Assembly (NCBI RefSeq): GCF_041260155.1
Contig: NC_091939.1
Span: forward strand, 43,241,698-43,305,697
Direction of reading: 5' to 3'
DNA length: 64,000 bases
From: Ptychodera flava
Lineage: Eukaryota; Hemichordata; Enteropneusta; Ptychoderidae
Shown here: positions 1 through 10,954 of the stretch, piece by piece
Layout of the letters: each line of letters begins with the position of its first letter
Position numbering within the stretch: position 1 is the stretch's first letter
Program-made: the position numbers and the translations under genes
The notes under the pieces: generated by a model
Told to the model about the DNA's origin: nothing
The model's database searches: none
The model's input: only the letters and a program-made list of their open reading frames with translations

Positions 1-19
1 GTGTTTAAAATAATAATAA

Positions 20-352
20 ATAATTATATTGGGTTCTTATATAGCGCACATATCTACAAGTACATGTGATCAAGGCGCTTTTACAATTATTACTACCCCT
101 GGTCACTGGACCTAATATGATACCACTCAACTCCCTGGGGAGCAAACAACAGCTCACATGTGCAGCCAATAAGCGCAGCAGAGCTAAACACACATTACAA
201 CCACTGTCCTACCAGGTACCCATCACTCCTGGGTGGGGAGAAACAATGAGGAATAAAGTGCCTTGCTCAAGGACACAACACCACAGCCATGCCGGGGCTC
301 GAACTCGCCATCCTTTGATCGTGAGTCCGTCTAGCCACTGACCCATGATGCC
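20..352 (-). repeat. SINE-like dispersed repeat
   Basis: The stretch contains the phrase ccttgctcaaggacacaac, then a ctcgaactcg segment and a ctagccactga ending. This combination is familiar from short interspersed repeats in many marine invertebrate genomes. On the minus strand the segment reads gagttcgagcc, which resembles the B box of a tRNA-type polymerase III promoter. I see no clear A box and no target duplication, so the ends are approximate. The short reading frames across it look like chance. Confidence 0.4.
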
Positions 353-550
353 TCCAAAATGACAAATGTACCGGTAAATATTTAATGAGTATATTGATGA
401 GGAGCTCCTGACCTACAGTAAATCTGAATTTCCATGCGAGCAGTCAACATCATCTTGAACTTGAAATTGAAACACTAACACACTCTTACACTTACTTTTT
501 AGTGAATTAAAACTTTCACTGACTCTCACTTTTATTGTGTTCCATTCCAG

Positions 551-740
551 CGATGTCAGACGTATTCGCAATGGTAGCAAGGATTACTTCCAGGCAGCCA
601 TAAACTATTGGTTTGGTCTTGGTGAGAAGGTTGCAGTGTGTTACAAAGTCATTAAAATCCATCTGAAACAAGGGAAACCAGAAGAGTTGTTACAGAAGAA
701 ATTGTTGAAGAGGGATCAAAGTGGATTACGAAACAAATGA
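551..740 (+). CDS. Probable terminal exon of an upstream gene, Death-fold-like C-terminus
   Basis: A pyrimidine-rich stretch ending in cattccag (acceptor at 549-550) is followed by an open segment that ends in TGA at 738-740. Overlapping AATAAA signals lie about 110 bp further on (848-857). The roughly 62 encoded residues end in an amphipathic, lysine-rich pair of helices with a central Trp (AAINYWFGLGEK, then KVIKIHLKQGKPEELLQ). That spacing resembles the last helices of a Death domain, but this is a pattern impression and not a database match. The phase implies that one base of the first codon pair is completed from an upstream exon outside the window. An alternative donor (gtgaga near 619) exists. 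Death-fold proteins are expanded in invertebrate deuterostomes, which fits. The retrotransposon inserted about 130 bp beyond the polyadenylation signals. Confidence 0.42.
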
Positions 741-847
741 TCATTTGCTTAATACCGTACATGGGGTCAAGTCCCATGTCTCCTGCTTGTAAGGTTTGAA
801 ATTGTGTGAAATTCAAAATAGGTGAAGACACTATTTTACAGAGTTTC

Positions 848-857
848 AATAAATAAA
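848..857 (+). promoter_or_regulatory. Overlapping AATAAA polyadenylation signals
   Basis: Two overlapping AATAAA hexamers (848-853 and 852-857) lie about 110 bp after the stop codon at 740. That is where the 3' end of the exon at 551-740 would be expected. Confidence 0.4.
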
Positions 858-989
858 GTGTGGTTTACTGGTTCCACTGGTTTCACAATGATTGACATTG
901 ATGCATCAGGTACAAAATTACTTTGAACTGATTTTAACTCAACAGGGTAGATTATTATCAGCTTTATTATGGACAAACAAATTTAGTGG

Positions 990-1560
990 TGTCATGTAGG
1001 TCATTTACCCCACACTCATCATGACCTGAGTTCAATTAGTCTAGAACATTCTCCAGGTCACTGCCCTTAATGACCTCACAACCTTGAATTCAATTAGTCA
1101 TGTTTGGAATGTTCTGGAAAGTTGATTAGTTGTGTAAGAGAGATAATTTTAGAACAGTAATTAGCATGTCAATAAAAGTTCTAGATTGTTCTTATATGCC
1201 TTTATAAAAGGGACGTGCACAGCTTCCAGTCAGACTTTTGGGATCGTGTCTCTTGTGTGTTACTAAACTCCAGCAGTAGTCATTCTCAAGACTTTTCAAG
1301 ACCTTCACTGTCAACGCTGGATTTATACTGTGGACTTTGTGCAAATTCAAGCCTGCAAGCCAAAGGACTGTTCATTCATCCGACTGACTGTTACAACTCT
1401 GAGACTGGAGCTTTGCCGTCCCAGCTGAGATAAGTAGTCTGTACACTTTAAAGCTTGTATCCTATCCCTAACTTAGCAATTAGTTTTATTTTCGTAATAA
1501 ATTTTGTTTAAACGTTAACTGCTGAGTTCACCCTTTTGTTCGTATCCTCTGCACGTAACA
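990..1560 (+). repeat. 5' LTR of the retrotransposon
   Basis: It is 571 bp and matches 6689-7258 with about three differences: one T more in the run near 1147, A/C near 1165, and C/T in the cctatcc stretch near 1468. A TATA-like tataaaagg lies at about 1202-1210, just upstream of a likely transcription start. AATAAA occurs in the R/U5 part near 1496. The 72-residue open frame at 1215-1433 is repeated exactly in the 3' LTR and is not a gene. Confidence 0.95.
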
Positions 1561-1564
1561 AAAT

Positions 1565-1582
1565 TGGGGGCTCGTCCGGGAT
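1565..1582 (+). promoter_or_regulatory. Primer binding site, tRNA-Pro type
   Basis: TGGGGGCTCGTCCGGGAT begins four bases after the 5' LTR. It is the same 18-mer that gammaretroviruses such as murine leukaemia virus use to bind the 3' end of tRNA-Pro, which identifies the likely primer. Confidence 0.88.
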
Positions 1583-1663
1583 ACGAATATTTTGAGCCGT
1601 TTGACAACATTTTGACAGCCTTTTCAAAACTACTGTATACTGTGAACTCAGCGAAATTTAATC

Positions 1664-3130
1664 ATGGCGGAATTTAAACCAGACGAATTTATGGATGACC
1701 TTGATCAGGACACATTTAATTCCCTCAGAAAAGACAACCTCATAGCACTGGCAAATTTCCTTAAAGTAGATGTCAAAAGATCTATGCGCAAGCGAGAAAT
1801 TCAATTCAAGATTGCAAAACATTTAGTTAATTCTGGCCATTTTGAAGAGTCTGCCTTAAAGATTATGAGCCTGAGTCTTCCTTCGAACTCAAAAAATTAG
1901 AATTAGAAATTCAGGCAGATTTGGAGCTTAAAAAATTGGCATTAGAAAAAGAAAAAATACAAATGCAATTACAAATGAAAGAAAAAGAATTGCAAATGGA
2001 AGAAAGACAGAAAGAAAAAGAAAGGCAGAAAGATTAGAAATGGAAGAAAGACAGAAGAGAGGGAATTGGAAATGAAAGAAAAAGAATTGCAAATGGAAGA
2101 AAGACAAAGGGAGAAAGAAAGAGAGGAAAAAGAAAAGGAAAGAGAATTAGCTGAACACCGACTGCAGTTAGAAATGAGACGTTTAGAGCTTGGAAAGTCA
2201 GGAAAATTCTTCCCTTCAGACAATTTTGACATCACTAAGCATTTCAGGTTAGTTCCCCCTTTCCAAGAAAAGGATGTTGATAAATATTTTCTCCATTTTG
2301 AGAAAATTGCTCAGAGTCTGAATTGGCCTAAGGAGTCCTGGTCTATGCTTTTGCAGAGTGCTTTGGTGGGTAAAGCCAGAGAAATTTACATTCAGTTGTC
2401 AGTAGAGCAGGCTTCAGATTATGATTCTGTGAAGGAATTAATTCTCAAGGGCTATGAGTTGGTGCCTGAAGCTTACCGTCAGAAATTTAGGGATTGTGAG
2501 AAGGTGAAGGATCAAACTTATGTTGAATTTGCTCGAACAAAAGAACAACTGTTTGATCGTTGGTGTTCTTCGGAAAGGTCAGTCAGAATTATGACAAATT
2601 ACGACAACTTGTTTTGATTGAGGAATTTAAAAGGTGCATCCGAGTGACATCAAGACGTTTATCCATGAACAAAAGGCAGATACATTGGAGGTTGCTGCAC
2701 GTTTGGCCGATGATTATTCATTGACCCACAAATCTTCATTTCTCAGCAAACCATCCCAGTCCTTTTCCTACAGAAACAATGCAGGTAAATTTAACTCCTC
2801 CTTTTCATCCAAGAATTTTTCAAAGGACAGTAGAAAATCAAATGACAACAGTTCACAGAGTTCAAGTAACACTCCCACATCATCAGATCCCAAGTCTCAA
2901 TCTCCTTCTGAAAAACAGTTTGGTACACTTTCTTGTAATTATTGTAAGAAAGACGGCCATTTAATGTCAGAGTGTTTCAAATTGAAAAGAAAACGTGAAG
3001 GTCAAAGTGGTCAAAGTGGATCTAAGCCCACCGGCTTTATTTCTTCATCAACTCAATTAGAGTCTAATAATGTGTGCAACACATTTTCTGAGGTTAACCC
3101 CTCTCATCCCCAATTAATGAGGTCAAGGTC
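1664..3130 (+). pseudogene. gag: gag of the retrotransposon, frame-interrupted
   Basis: Translation starts at ATG 1664 (MAEFKPDEF), 81 bp after the primer binding site. An N-terminal segment of about 70 residues is followed by a Glu/Lys/Gln-rich coiled coil (about 1880-2190). Next comes a capsid-like region (2200-2720), a Ser/Asn-rich stretch, and one CCHC zinc knuckle (C-x2-C-x4-H-x4-C, CNYCKKDGHLMSEC) at about 2935-2976. The gag frame changes near 1870, 2035-2055, 2575 and 2630, where open frames end and the homologous reading continues in another frame. Several changes sit at short single-base runs. Gag builds the particle that packages the element RNA. The minus-strand open frame at 1969-2235 is only a shadow of the coiled coil. 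Confidence 0.85.
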
Positions 3131-3228
3131 AATTCTTCTCAAGATAGCATTATGGGTATTTTCGAACCATTTATTCATGATGGTTTTATATCACTTTCTA
3201 GTGATTTCTCTTCCGCTACCCCTGTCAA

Positions 3229-4905
3229 AATTTAAGAGATACCGGGGCTTCCCAGTCTCTTTTGTTGGCAGATACCCTGCCGTTTTCTGAAAAGTCATTT
3301 TCAGGTTCTAAAGTTCTTATTAAGGGGGTAGATTGTAATGACTACATTCCTGTTCCTCTCCATAATGTCTATTTGTCTTCGGACTTTGTTTCTGGACCTG
3401 TGACTTTAGGTATTAGGCCTTTTTTGCCTTTTGAAGGGATTCACCTTCTTCTCGGAAACGACCTTGCTGGGGACAAGGTCATTACTAATCCACTTGTGAC
3501 TGATAATCCTAGTTTAGATCAGGATCCAGAGCCAATTGAACAAGAGATACCCGATTTATTTCCTTCATGTGCCATTACTCGAGCCATGTCAAAGAAAACT
3601 TCCGAGAATCAAAATACTCTCAAAAATAATGTCACAGATGTTGACTTAAATGACACCTTTCTCAGTCAGGTGTTTGACACGGATCATTCCGTTATCCCTC
3701 GTGGATTTGAAACTTCCAGTAAAACTTCTGCTGACCAAAGTCAGACATTTTCTAGATCAAATCTCATTGCAGAACAACACAAAGACCCAGATATTTTGTC
3801 TTTGTTTGACAGGGTAGATGATGAAGGTAAAACTTCAGATAGCTCTGTTTCCTATTATACAAAATCTGGTATTCTCATGCGTAAATGGAGACCTCCAGAT
3901 GTCTTGGTTGATGACGACTGGGCTATAAAACATCAAATTGTGGTTCCAAAGCCCTATCGTGCTGAAATATTGCGCCTGGCCCATGAAACGCCCTGGGCTG
4001 GTCATTTGGGAGTAAGGAAAACTTATCATAAAATTCTCAGTCACTTTTATTGGCCTAATCTCAGGCAGGATGTAACACATTTCTGTAAAACTTGTCACAC
4101 ATGTCAGATGGTAGGAAAGCCGAATCAGACCATTCCAAAGGCCCCTTTACAGCCATTCCTGCATTTCAAGAACCATTTAGTAGGATACTAATAGACTGTG
4201 TTGGGCCCTACCAAAAACAAGATCAGGAAATGAGTACATGCTGACAATAATGTGTACATCAACTCGGTTCCCAGAAGCCATACCACTGAGAAATATAAAG
4301 ACAAAGACTATAGTGAAAGCTTTAGTCAAATTTTTCACTTTATTTGGCCTCCCTAAATGTGTCCAGTCCGATCAAGGCTCCAACTTTATGTCTGGTATTT
4401 TTCAACAAGTAATGGATCAGCTAGGCATTAAACAGTATAGGTCATCCGCCTATCATCCAGAAAGTCAGGGTGCTCTTGAGCGATTTCATCAAACTTTGAA
4501 AAACATGATTAGGACCTACTGTTTTGACACAGAGAAGCAGTGGGATGAAGGAATTCATTTTCTGCTCTTTGCTGTTAGAGAGTCAATTCAAGAGTCTCTT
4601 GGTTTTAGCCCATTTGAGCTTGTATTTGGACATACAGTCCGTGGCCCACTTAAGCTCGTTAAAGAGAAATTCCTATCAGACGATGATGATTGTCTGAATA
4701 TTTTGCAATATGTGTCAGATTTTCGTACGAAACTCTCTAAAGCATGTGAATTAGCCAGAGAAAATCTTGAGTCATCTCAGCAGTCAATGAAAACCAAATA
4801 TGATAAAAGCACCTCAAAACGGAAGTTTGAACCAGGTCAAAAGTTCTTGTTCTACTTCCAATTCCTGGCAAACCACTCCATGCTCGTTACTTTGGGCCAT
4901 ACCTA
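3229..4905 (+). pseudogene. pol: Protease and integrase segment of pol, frame-interrupted
   Basis: The aspartic protease active site DTGA is encoded at 3238-3249, and the family motif LLLGNDLAGDK follows at about 3448-3480. After a linker, the integrase begins with an HHCC zinc-binding module (GHLGVRKTYHK, then CKTCHTC) at about 3990-4115. The DDE catalytic core follows: an Asp near 4195, a second Asp in SDQGSNF near 4370, and Glu in HPESQGALERF near 4470-4490, with D-D-35-E-type spacing. The segment closes with a GPY/F-like module just after 4880. Frame changes lie near 4145, 4207 and 4845, each at a short C or A run. Its position before reverse transcriptase is what marks the element as Gmr1-like. 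Confidence 0.88.
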
Positions 4906-4917
4906 ATTGATAAGAAA

Positions 4918-6549
4918 TTGAGTGATTTAAATTACATCATAATAACACCTGACAGGCGAAAAACAAAACAGCTATGTCACATAAATATGCTTAAGCCATA
5001 TTTGGATAGGGATAATCCTACTATAACTCAGCCTGTCAGTGCAGTCAGTTCAAACCATTATGAAGATAGTGATACTGAAACTGACTTGAGTGAAAATACT
5101 CTAAACTCAAAGCTGGGCTCGGTCAAGCTTCAGAACTCAGAAATCCTGGAGAAGCTGGAGTCTACAAAGTTGGCACACCTCCAGCCAGAACAACAACAAC
5201 AGGTGAAAGAACTGCTCCATGAATATAAACACCTGTTTCAAGATGTTCCAACGAGGACAAACGTCATCTATCACGACGTTGATGTTGGGGACAGTAAGCC
5301 TGTAAAACAACATCCATACAGACTGAATCCAACAAAAGCGAAATATCTCCAGGAAGAAGTCAAATACCTGCTGGACAATGACTTTATTGAACCCAGTAAA
5401 AGTAACTGGAGTTCGCCGTGCATACTTGTTCCCAAATCAGACCACAGTTATCGTATGTGCACGGACTTTAGGAAGGTCAACACTTTAACAAAGACAGACA
5501 CTTTCCCAATCCCGAGGATTGATGACTGCATCGACCGAGTGGGAAAAGCCAAGTATGTGACGAAATTTGACCTACTGAAGGGATTTTGGCAAGTCCCTCT
5601 GACGGATCGTGCTCGTGAAATATCCGCCTTTGTTACACCAGACGGATTGTTCCAGTACAAGGTGATGCCATTCGGAATGAAGAACTCTCCGGCAACGTTC
5701 CAACGGATGATCAACGACGTCATATCCGGGCTAGACGGGTGTGCAGCCTACGTTGACGACGTCGTCCTGTATAGTGACACCTGGGAGGAACACATCAAGC
5801 TCATGTGGAAGTTCTTTGAGAGACTGAGCAAAGCAATGTTGACTGTCAACCTTGCAAATCTGAGTTTGGTTGGGCTAGGGTAACTTACCTCGGACATACT
5901 GTAGGACAGGGTGAGGTAAAACCTGTTGATGCCAAAATCAGTGCCATTTCAAGTTTTCCCATACCAAACTGCAAACGACAACTGATGCGCTTTCTCGGTA
6001 TGGCTGGTTACTACAGAAATTCTGTCCAAATTTCTCCACCATTACCTAGCCTTTGACTAACTTACTTAAAAAGAAAGTAAAGTTTGTTTGGTCAGAGCAA
6101 TGCCAACATGCATTTGATACACTTAAAGCCATACTGCAAAGTGCTCCAGTGTTGTCTGCACCAGATTTCACTTTGCCATTCAAATTAGCTGTGGATGCTA
6201 GTGATACGGCTGCTGGTGCTGTTTTATTGCAAGAGGATAGTCATGGTGTAGATCATCCTGTTTGCTATTTTTCACGCAAATTTAACAAATCCCAGAGAAA
6301 CTACTCTACAATTGAAAAAGAGTGTTTATCTTTGATATTAGCTTTACAGCATTTTGAAGTTTATGTTACTTCTTCAAATCAGCCAATAGTGGTTTATATT
6401 GATCACAACCCTCTGTTTTTCTGCAGAAATTTAAAGGCAAAAATCAGAGATTGCTAAGATGGAGTTTAATGTTACAGGAGTTTAATCTTGATATTAGACA
6501 TATCAAAGGCAGAGACAATTTAATTGCAGACTGTCTCTCTCGTATTTAG
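4918..6549 (+). pseudogene. pol: Reverse transcriptase and RNase H segment of pol, frame-interrupted
   Basis: The reverse transcriptase is open from about 4918 to 5883. It has the fingers and palm motifs in order: SNWSSPCILVPK, YRMCTDFRKVN, TKFDLLKGFWQVPL, MPFGMKNSPATFQ, and the catalytic YVDDVV at about 5749-5766. The thumb region continues through two frame changes (near 5860 and 6020-6050). The RNase H part lies at 6053-6457, with the first catalytic Asp in LAVDASDTAAGAVL and the Glu in IEKECLSL, then DHNPL. One more frame change near 6415-6440 leads to [15 protein letters not shown] and a stop at 6547-6549. No integrase follows, unlike ordinary gypsy elements. Confidence 0.9.
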
Positions 6550-6677
6550 AGTTTATTGTTGTTCACTTTCAAGAAGTTTTACTTTAGAAAAAAAAAAATT
6601 TTTGAGTACTTAAATCTTTTTCAAGATTACATTTGCAAAAGAAAGATTTTTCTTTGAAAAATTTTCTTTTTTTTTTG

Positions 6678-6688
6678 AAGAGGGGGTG
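6678..6688 (+). promoter_or_regulatory. Polypurine tract
   Basis: The purine run aagaggggg ends at the 3' LTR boundary, the expected site for priming plus-strand DNA synthesis. It follows an A/T-rich untranslated stretch (6550-6677) with homopolymer A and T runs. Confidence 0.75.
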
Positions 6689-7258
6689 TGTCATGTAGGT
6701 CATTTACCCCACACTCATCATGACCTGAGTTCAATTAGTCTAGAACATTCTCCAGGTCACTGCCCTTAATGACCTCACAACCTTGAATTCAATTAGTCAT
6801 GTTTGGAATGTTCTGGAAAGTTGATTAGTTGTGTAAGAGAGATAATTTAGAACAGTAATTAGAATGTCAATAAAAGTTCTAGATTGTTCTTATATGCCTT
6901 TATAAAAGGGACGTGCACAGCTTCCAGTCAGACTTTTGGGATCGTGTCTCTTGTGTGTTACTAAACTCCAGCAGTAGTCATTCTCAAGACTTTTCAAGAC
7001 CTTCACTGTCAACGCTGGATTTATACTGTGGACTTTGTGCAAATTCAAGCCTGCAAGCCAAAGGACTGTTCATTCATCCGACTGACTGTTACAACTCTGA
7101 GACTGGAGCTTTGCCGTCCCAGCTGAGATAAGTAGTCTGTACACTTTAAAGCTTGTATCCTATCCTTAACTTAGCAATTAGTTTTATTTTCGTAATAAAT
7201 TTTGTTTAAACGTTAACTGCTGAGTTCACCCTTTTGTTCGTATCCTCTGCACGTAACA
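6689..7258 (+). repeat. 3' LTR of the retrotransposon
   Basis: It is 570 bp and about 99.5% identical to the 5' LTR. It is followed directly by GTGG, which copies the four bases before the 5' LTR. The high identity implies a recent insertion or recent homogenisation. Confidence 0.95.
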
Positions 7259-10200
7259 GTGGTTTTTCAAGGAAAAGGGACTAGCATCATGTAGATACTG
7301 ATGCACAAGAAGAATTACTTTGAGAACCTGAGAATTGTAACAGCTATTTAACTTTTGCATATCTACTTATACATACTGTAATTTAAAAAACTGAAAGCCC
7401 ATTTGGGCTGGTTGCAGGTGTTGTACCTTATACAGATATGTATCGTATTTTGTCATAGTTGCACGGGAGAGTTGCAAGTGCAAATGTCACTATAATAAAT
7501 ATCAATACCATACCATATCATACCTGCAATAGACGTCTCATATCTTGCCGAAACAAAGCAGTTTATATCAGTTGAAGAGATACCCGAGAATGTCACCATT
7601 GAAGATATAGTGTAAGTAGAATCCATACATACATCTATCCTTCAAGAGGAGAGAGAGAATCACATTTATTTTTATTTCATTTTCAATAAACCTGTAGCTC
7701 ATCTTTAACTCACATTCGTTAAAGTGATTTGTTGAACAGGCTGTACTGCAGCCTTAATTTCTGTAGTATGAATAGATATAAGCACATTTACGAACTGTAG
7801 TCTTCACTGTTGCAGTGTGAAAATTATGCAAGCTTGTGAGTGAAATGCCTAAAATCGGCACCCTGTATGTTTATTTCAATTTAAATATTTTCAAGTAAAT
7901 CTATCAATTATGCGATTATATTAATTAGCTCAGCATTTCAATCTCCAGCACTTTGAATTATAAGGTGGTAGTAGTAGTGAAATAATTGCCTTAACAAATT
8001 CATTTTTCAGTCTCCAAAAATGGTATAAAGCCATTTTCAGTCTCAACATGTTTGTGTTACTTTTCATATGATTTCCTAGCGAACACCCAACAACTTGCAA
8101 AACTTGGCAGAAAACTTTTGCATTTTATTACTCCTGACAGTGGTGACTCTCAGGGCTGTGTTGTCACCTGTTGTGCACTCTTACATGTATTTACCAATGT
8201 TTAATTTTTTATCGGGAGCATATCAAGCTTCTTAAATTTGCTGATGATATCACTGTTGTGTATATATTTGATTTAATAAATGGTTATGAATAACATCAAT
8301 CTTCCAAACTTTTCATCCTGCATTTACGATACTCAGTATTCACATGCACCATGGCTGATGGAAGCCACTTCATTTGTATTGACAGAGAAATGAGTAATGG
8401 TATTTTGCATATCTAACATGGCATGGCTGAATACCTAAAACCAACAACAGGAATGGGGAACCACGTCAAGAGTATAGGTATCAACTATTGTATCTTGCAC
8501 TGTAGTTTCAGATAGACTAGTGACAGAGGGATAGATTGACTGAAATATAACAGAGCTCTCATTTTTGATATACCAGCAGTGAGTAACTTTGACATTAAGG
8601 GTGATCCAGCCACTAAATTTTTTACCAATATTTTTGTTATTTTTCTCTAAGAATAAGACTTATATATGAGGATGAGATTAAACAAAAAAATCATTATGTC
8701 ACCAGATTAATTTGGCAGCCAGAAGGATTTGAAATACACTCATTTTATTCCATTCAAATGACAGAAATTATGAATCTCCCGTACGTGTGGCCAAACCCGA
8801 TATATTTACTATCAGTTCCTTTCTTGAAATGCTGCACTTGTTTTATTTACATGTGAACTACATTGAATAATAAATGAAAGTTTTAGCTATTTTTTCTGCT
8901 GAAAATGTGCATAAGAATTTAAATTATCACTTCTCAGGCCTTCCAAAACAACAGTTAAAGCTGTTGCAAACTTAAAAGTAATGACCATGCCTTATCCATA
9001 CTTTGTAGAATTATTTAGATTTCCAATCCAACAATTTTGTTTATTTTCACATAAATTATTGTTCAGGTATTGCACATTATTTGCATCAAATAAAAATATG
9101 GGGTCACCAGCCTATTTACAATGCTACATCGCTTAACATCACCCCTCTCCATATGTGAAATGGGAAAAATCACAATTTGATGAGAAACTTGTCTTTTTCA
9201 ATGTATTTTGTTGGGATTTTTAAATACTTTGTGAGTATATCGACATTCAAACATTTAAAACTTACAGCTCAAAGATAACATAATGATCATTCAATTATCA
9301 CTAACAACATCCACTTTCATGCTAAAACTCTGACAATAGGTTGTATGAAGACAGGTTTCCATCAAAACCACAATGTAATTTTTACAATAAGCAAGGTCCC
9401 GTACAGTGGATGTGTGCGTTGTAGAGTGCATGTTCTTTTGTTTGCAGCTTTGATGACCTAGAAGTGACTCAATCACCCTTAAGCTATTAGAATGGATAAT
9501 GATTAAATTGTAACTAAATTTCTTTCATGTCTTGATAACTCAAAGGGAAGAGTGAGGGCATATGTAAAACAAATCAAGAGCATATTGTTTCTGTCACCCA
9601 AAAAGCTAGTAAGCATCATGAAAAATTCTCTTCTATGTGGCTTTGAATAGTCAAATGTTTGATTAGTATGATGCACATTTCAGTAAATATACATTTTTGA
9701 GTAAAAATGGTCACTGCGTAAGAGATAGAGATTGAAACAAGCCTCACTGCAAATGTGACTTACCTTGATGAGTTCTGTGCAACTATATTGACTTTGGTGG
9801 CCCATGGTCCTTGCACGACCAGTTGTAGAAACTTTGAGCCCTAGGGGAAAGGAACATTACTGATTTGTATTTGATAATTAGATTGAACTTTATGGTTTTC
9901 AAATTTTCAAACTAAACTACTTGTACTACCTTGTGCATGTTCATTTTGTCAGTAATGTTATTCTGGTGTGCACTAGTCAAGAATCTTTTACTAATACAGT
10001 CTGTTTGACAAGAGTAATATTGGATGTTTCATAGTCTTTTGAGGAGTGCTACAAGAAACTTGTAGTGGCAGTGAGTATGCAGTGCAATGTGAGAAAAATT
10101 GTTAATTATTTGAGTTTGTACAAGGTCTGATCTTCAATTTTCAGGTTGTAACTTGACATCAAAACTGTACTATCAACAATATTTGTGAGATACATGTACA

Positions 10201-10954
10201 TGTAATTACAGTTATCTAATTATGGAGCAGTACAGTACAATGTGTTTGTATTTTTATTTGGAAGCTACCGTACTTGCATGTATTAAAAGTTTGTATCCAG
10301 AACTCACCTTAAATTTATTCATTCATAGGGAATGTGTTTTGTAGCATCATGTGACATGTACACTGTACAGAAATAAACATTTTTAATGAGCATTGGCTCT
10401 TTCTTCAAAACCATTCTCTTTTTACTTGTTTTTGGATGTACAAATTTCAATGTGACAAGAATGATGTTCAAAACTTCGGGCCAACTCATAATTCTTTATA
10501 AAATAACTATGAAACAAGTAACAACTCCATTGTGATACTTTTACATTGTGGACCAGTGTATGAAAACATGTGAAGTATGCCAGCAGTTGTGTAGTTGCCT
10601 TTGACCCAAATGATTGCCAATTGCATCTACTTACTAGGTCATTGCAAGGGACACCTCATGACCAAATACACGAAAATACAAGAAAAGTATTTGTCTCATA
10701 AATTTGAATAATTGTACGTAAGATTATGTCCCTGAACACCTGTAGGCCCATTTTTAAGTTTTTCATAATTTTTCAAAAAGTTACAAAAATAACCTAAAAA
10801 GGAAACTGCCAACTGATGTGGTGATGAAATGACATCTTGCCATCTCCACCCCTCTACCCTAGTCACCTTGACCTCCCACTCATACCTTGTCCTTAAAAAT
10901 AACTTGTATCATGATCTCGAAATCAGTCATTCAATGTTGTTTGATGCTCATAGC
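7259..10954. other. No confident gene; one candidate short exon
   Basis: This stretch lacks long reading frames and recognisable repeats. The only coding-like piece is at about 7533-7612. There a pyrimidine-rich cctgcaatag acceptor is followed by about 25 residues (VSYLAETKQFISVEEIPEN and on) and then either TAA or a gtaagt donor. No partner exon was found, so it is only a candidate. The rest looks like intergenic or intronic DNA. Confidence 0.3.

Larger units (their letters stand above)
990..7258 (+). mobile_element. Complete Ty3/gypsy-type LTR retrotransposon, Gmr1-like gene order (gag-PR-IN-RT-RH)
   Basis: The element has two near-identical LTRs (990-1560 and 6689-7258), both starting TGTCATG and ending GTAACA, with GTGG on each outer side (986-989 and 7259-7262) as a short target duplication. 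An 18-base primer binding site follows the 5' LTR and a purine tract precedes the 3' LTR. Inside, in order, are a coiled-coil gag with a zinc knuckle, an aspartic protease, an HHCC/DDE integrase with a GPY/F-like tail, reverse transcriptase and RNase H. Integrase before reverse transcriptase is the Ty1/copia order, but the proteins are gypsy-like. This combination is the hallmark of the Gmr1 group described from deuterostomes. No envelope gene is present. The coding region is split by about ten frame changes, so this copy as written could not make intact proteins. Confidence 0.93.

Noticed and set aside
1215..1433. 72-residue open frame, repeated exactly at 6913-7131
   Set aside because: It lies wholly inside the LTRs and is open only because the LTRs are identical. 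It has no family features.
1969..2235. Phe/Ser-rich frame on the minus strand
   Set aside because: It is the antisense shadow of the Glu/Lys-rich gag coiled coil.
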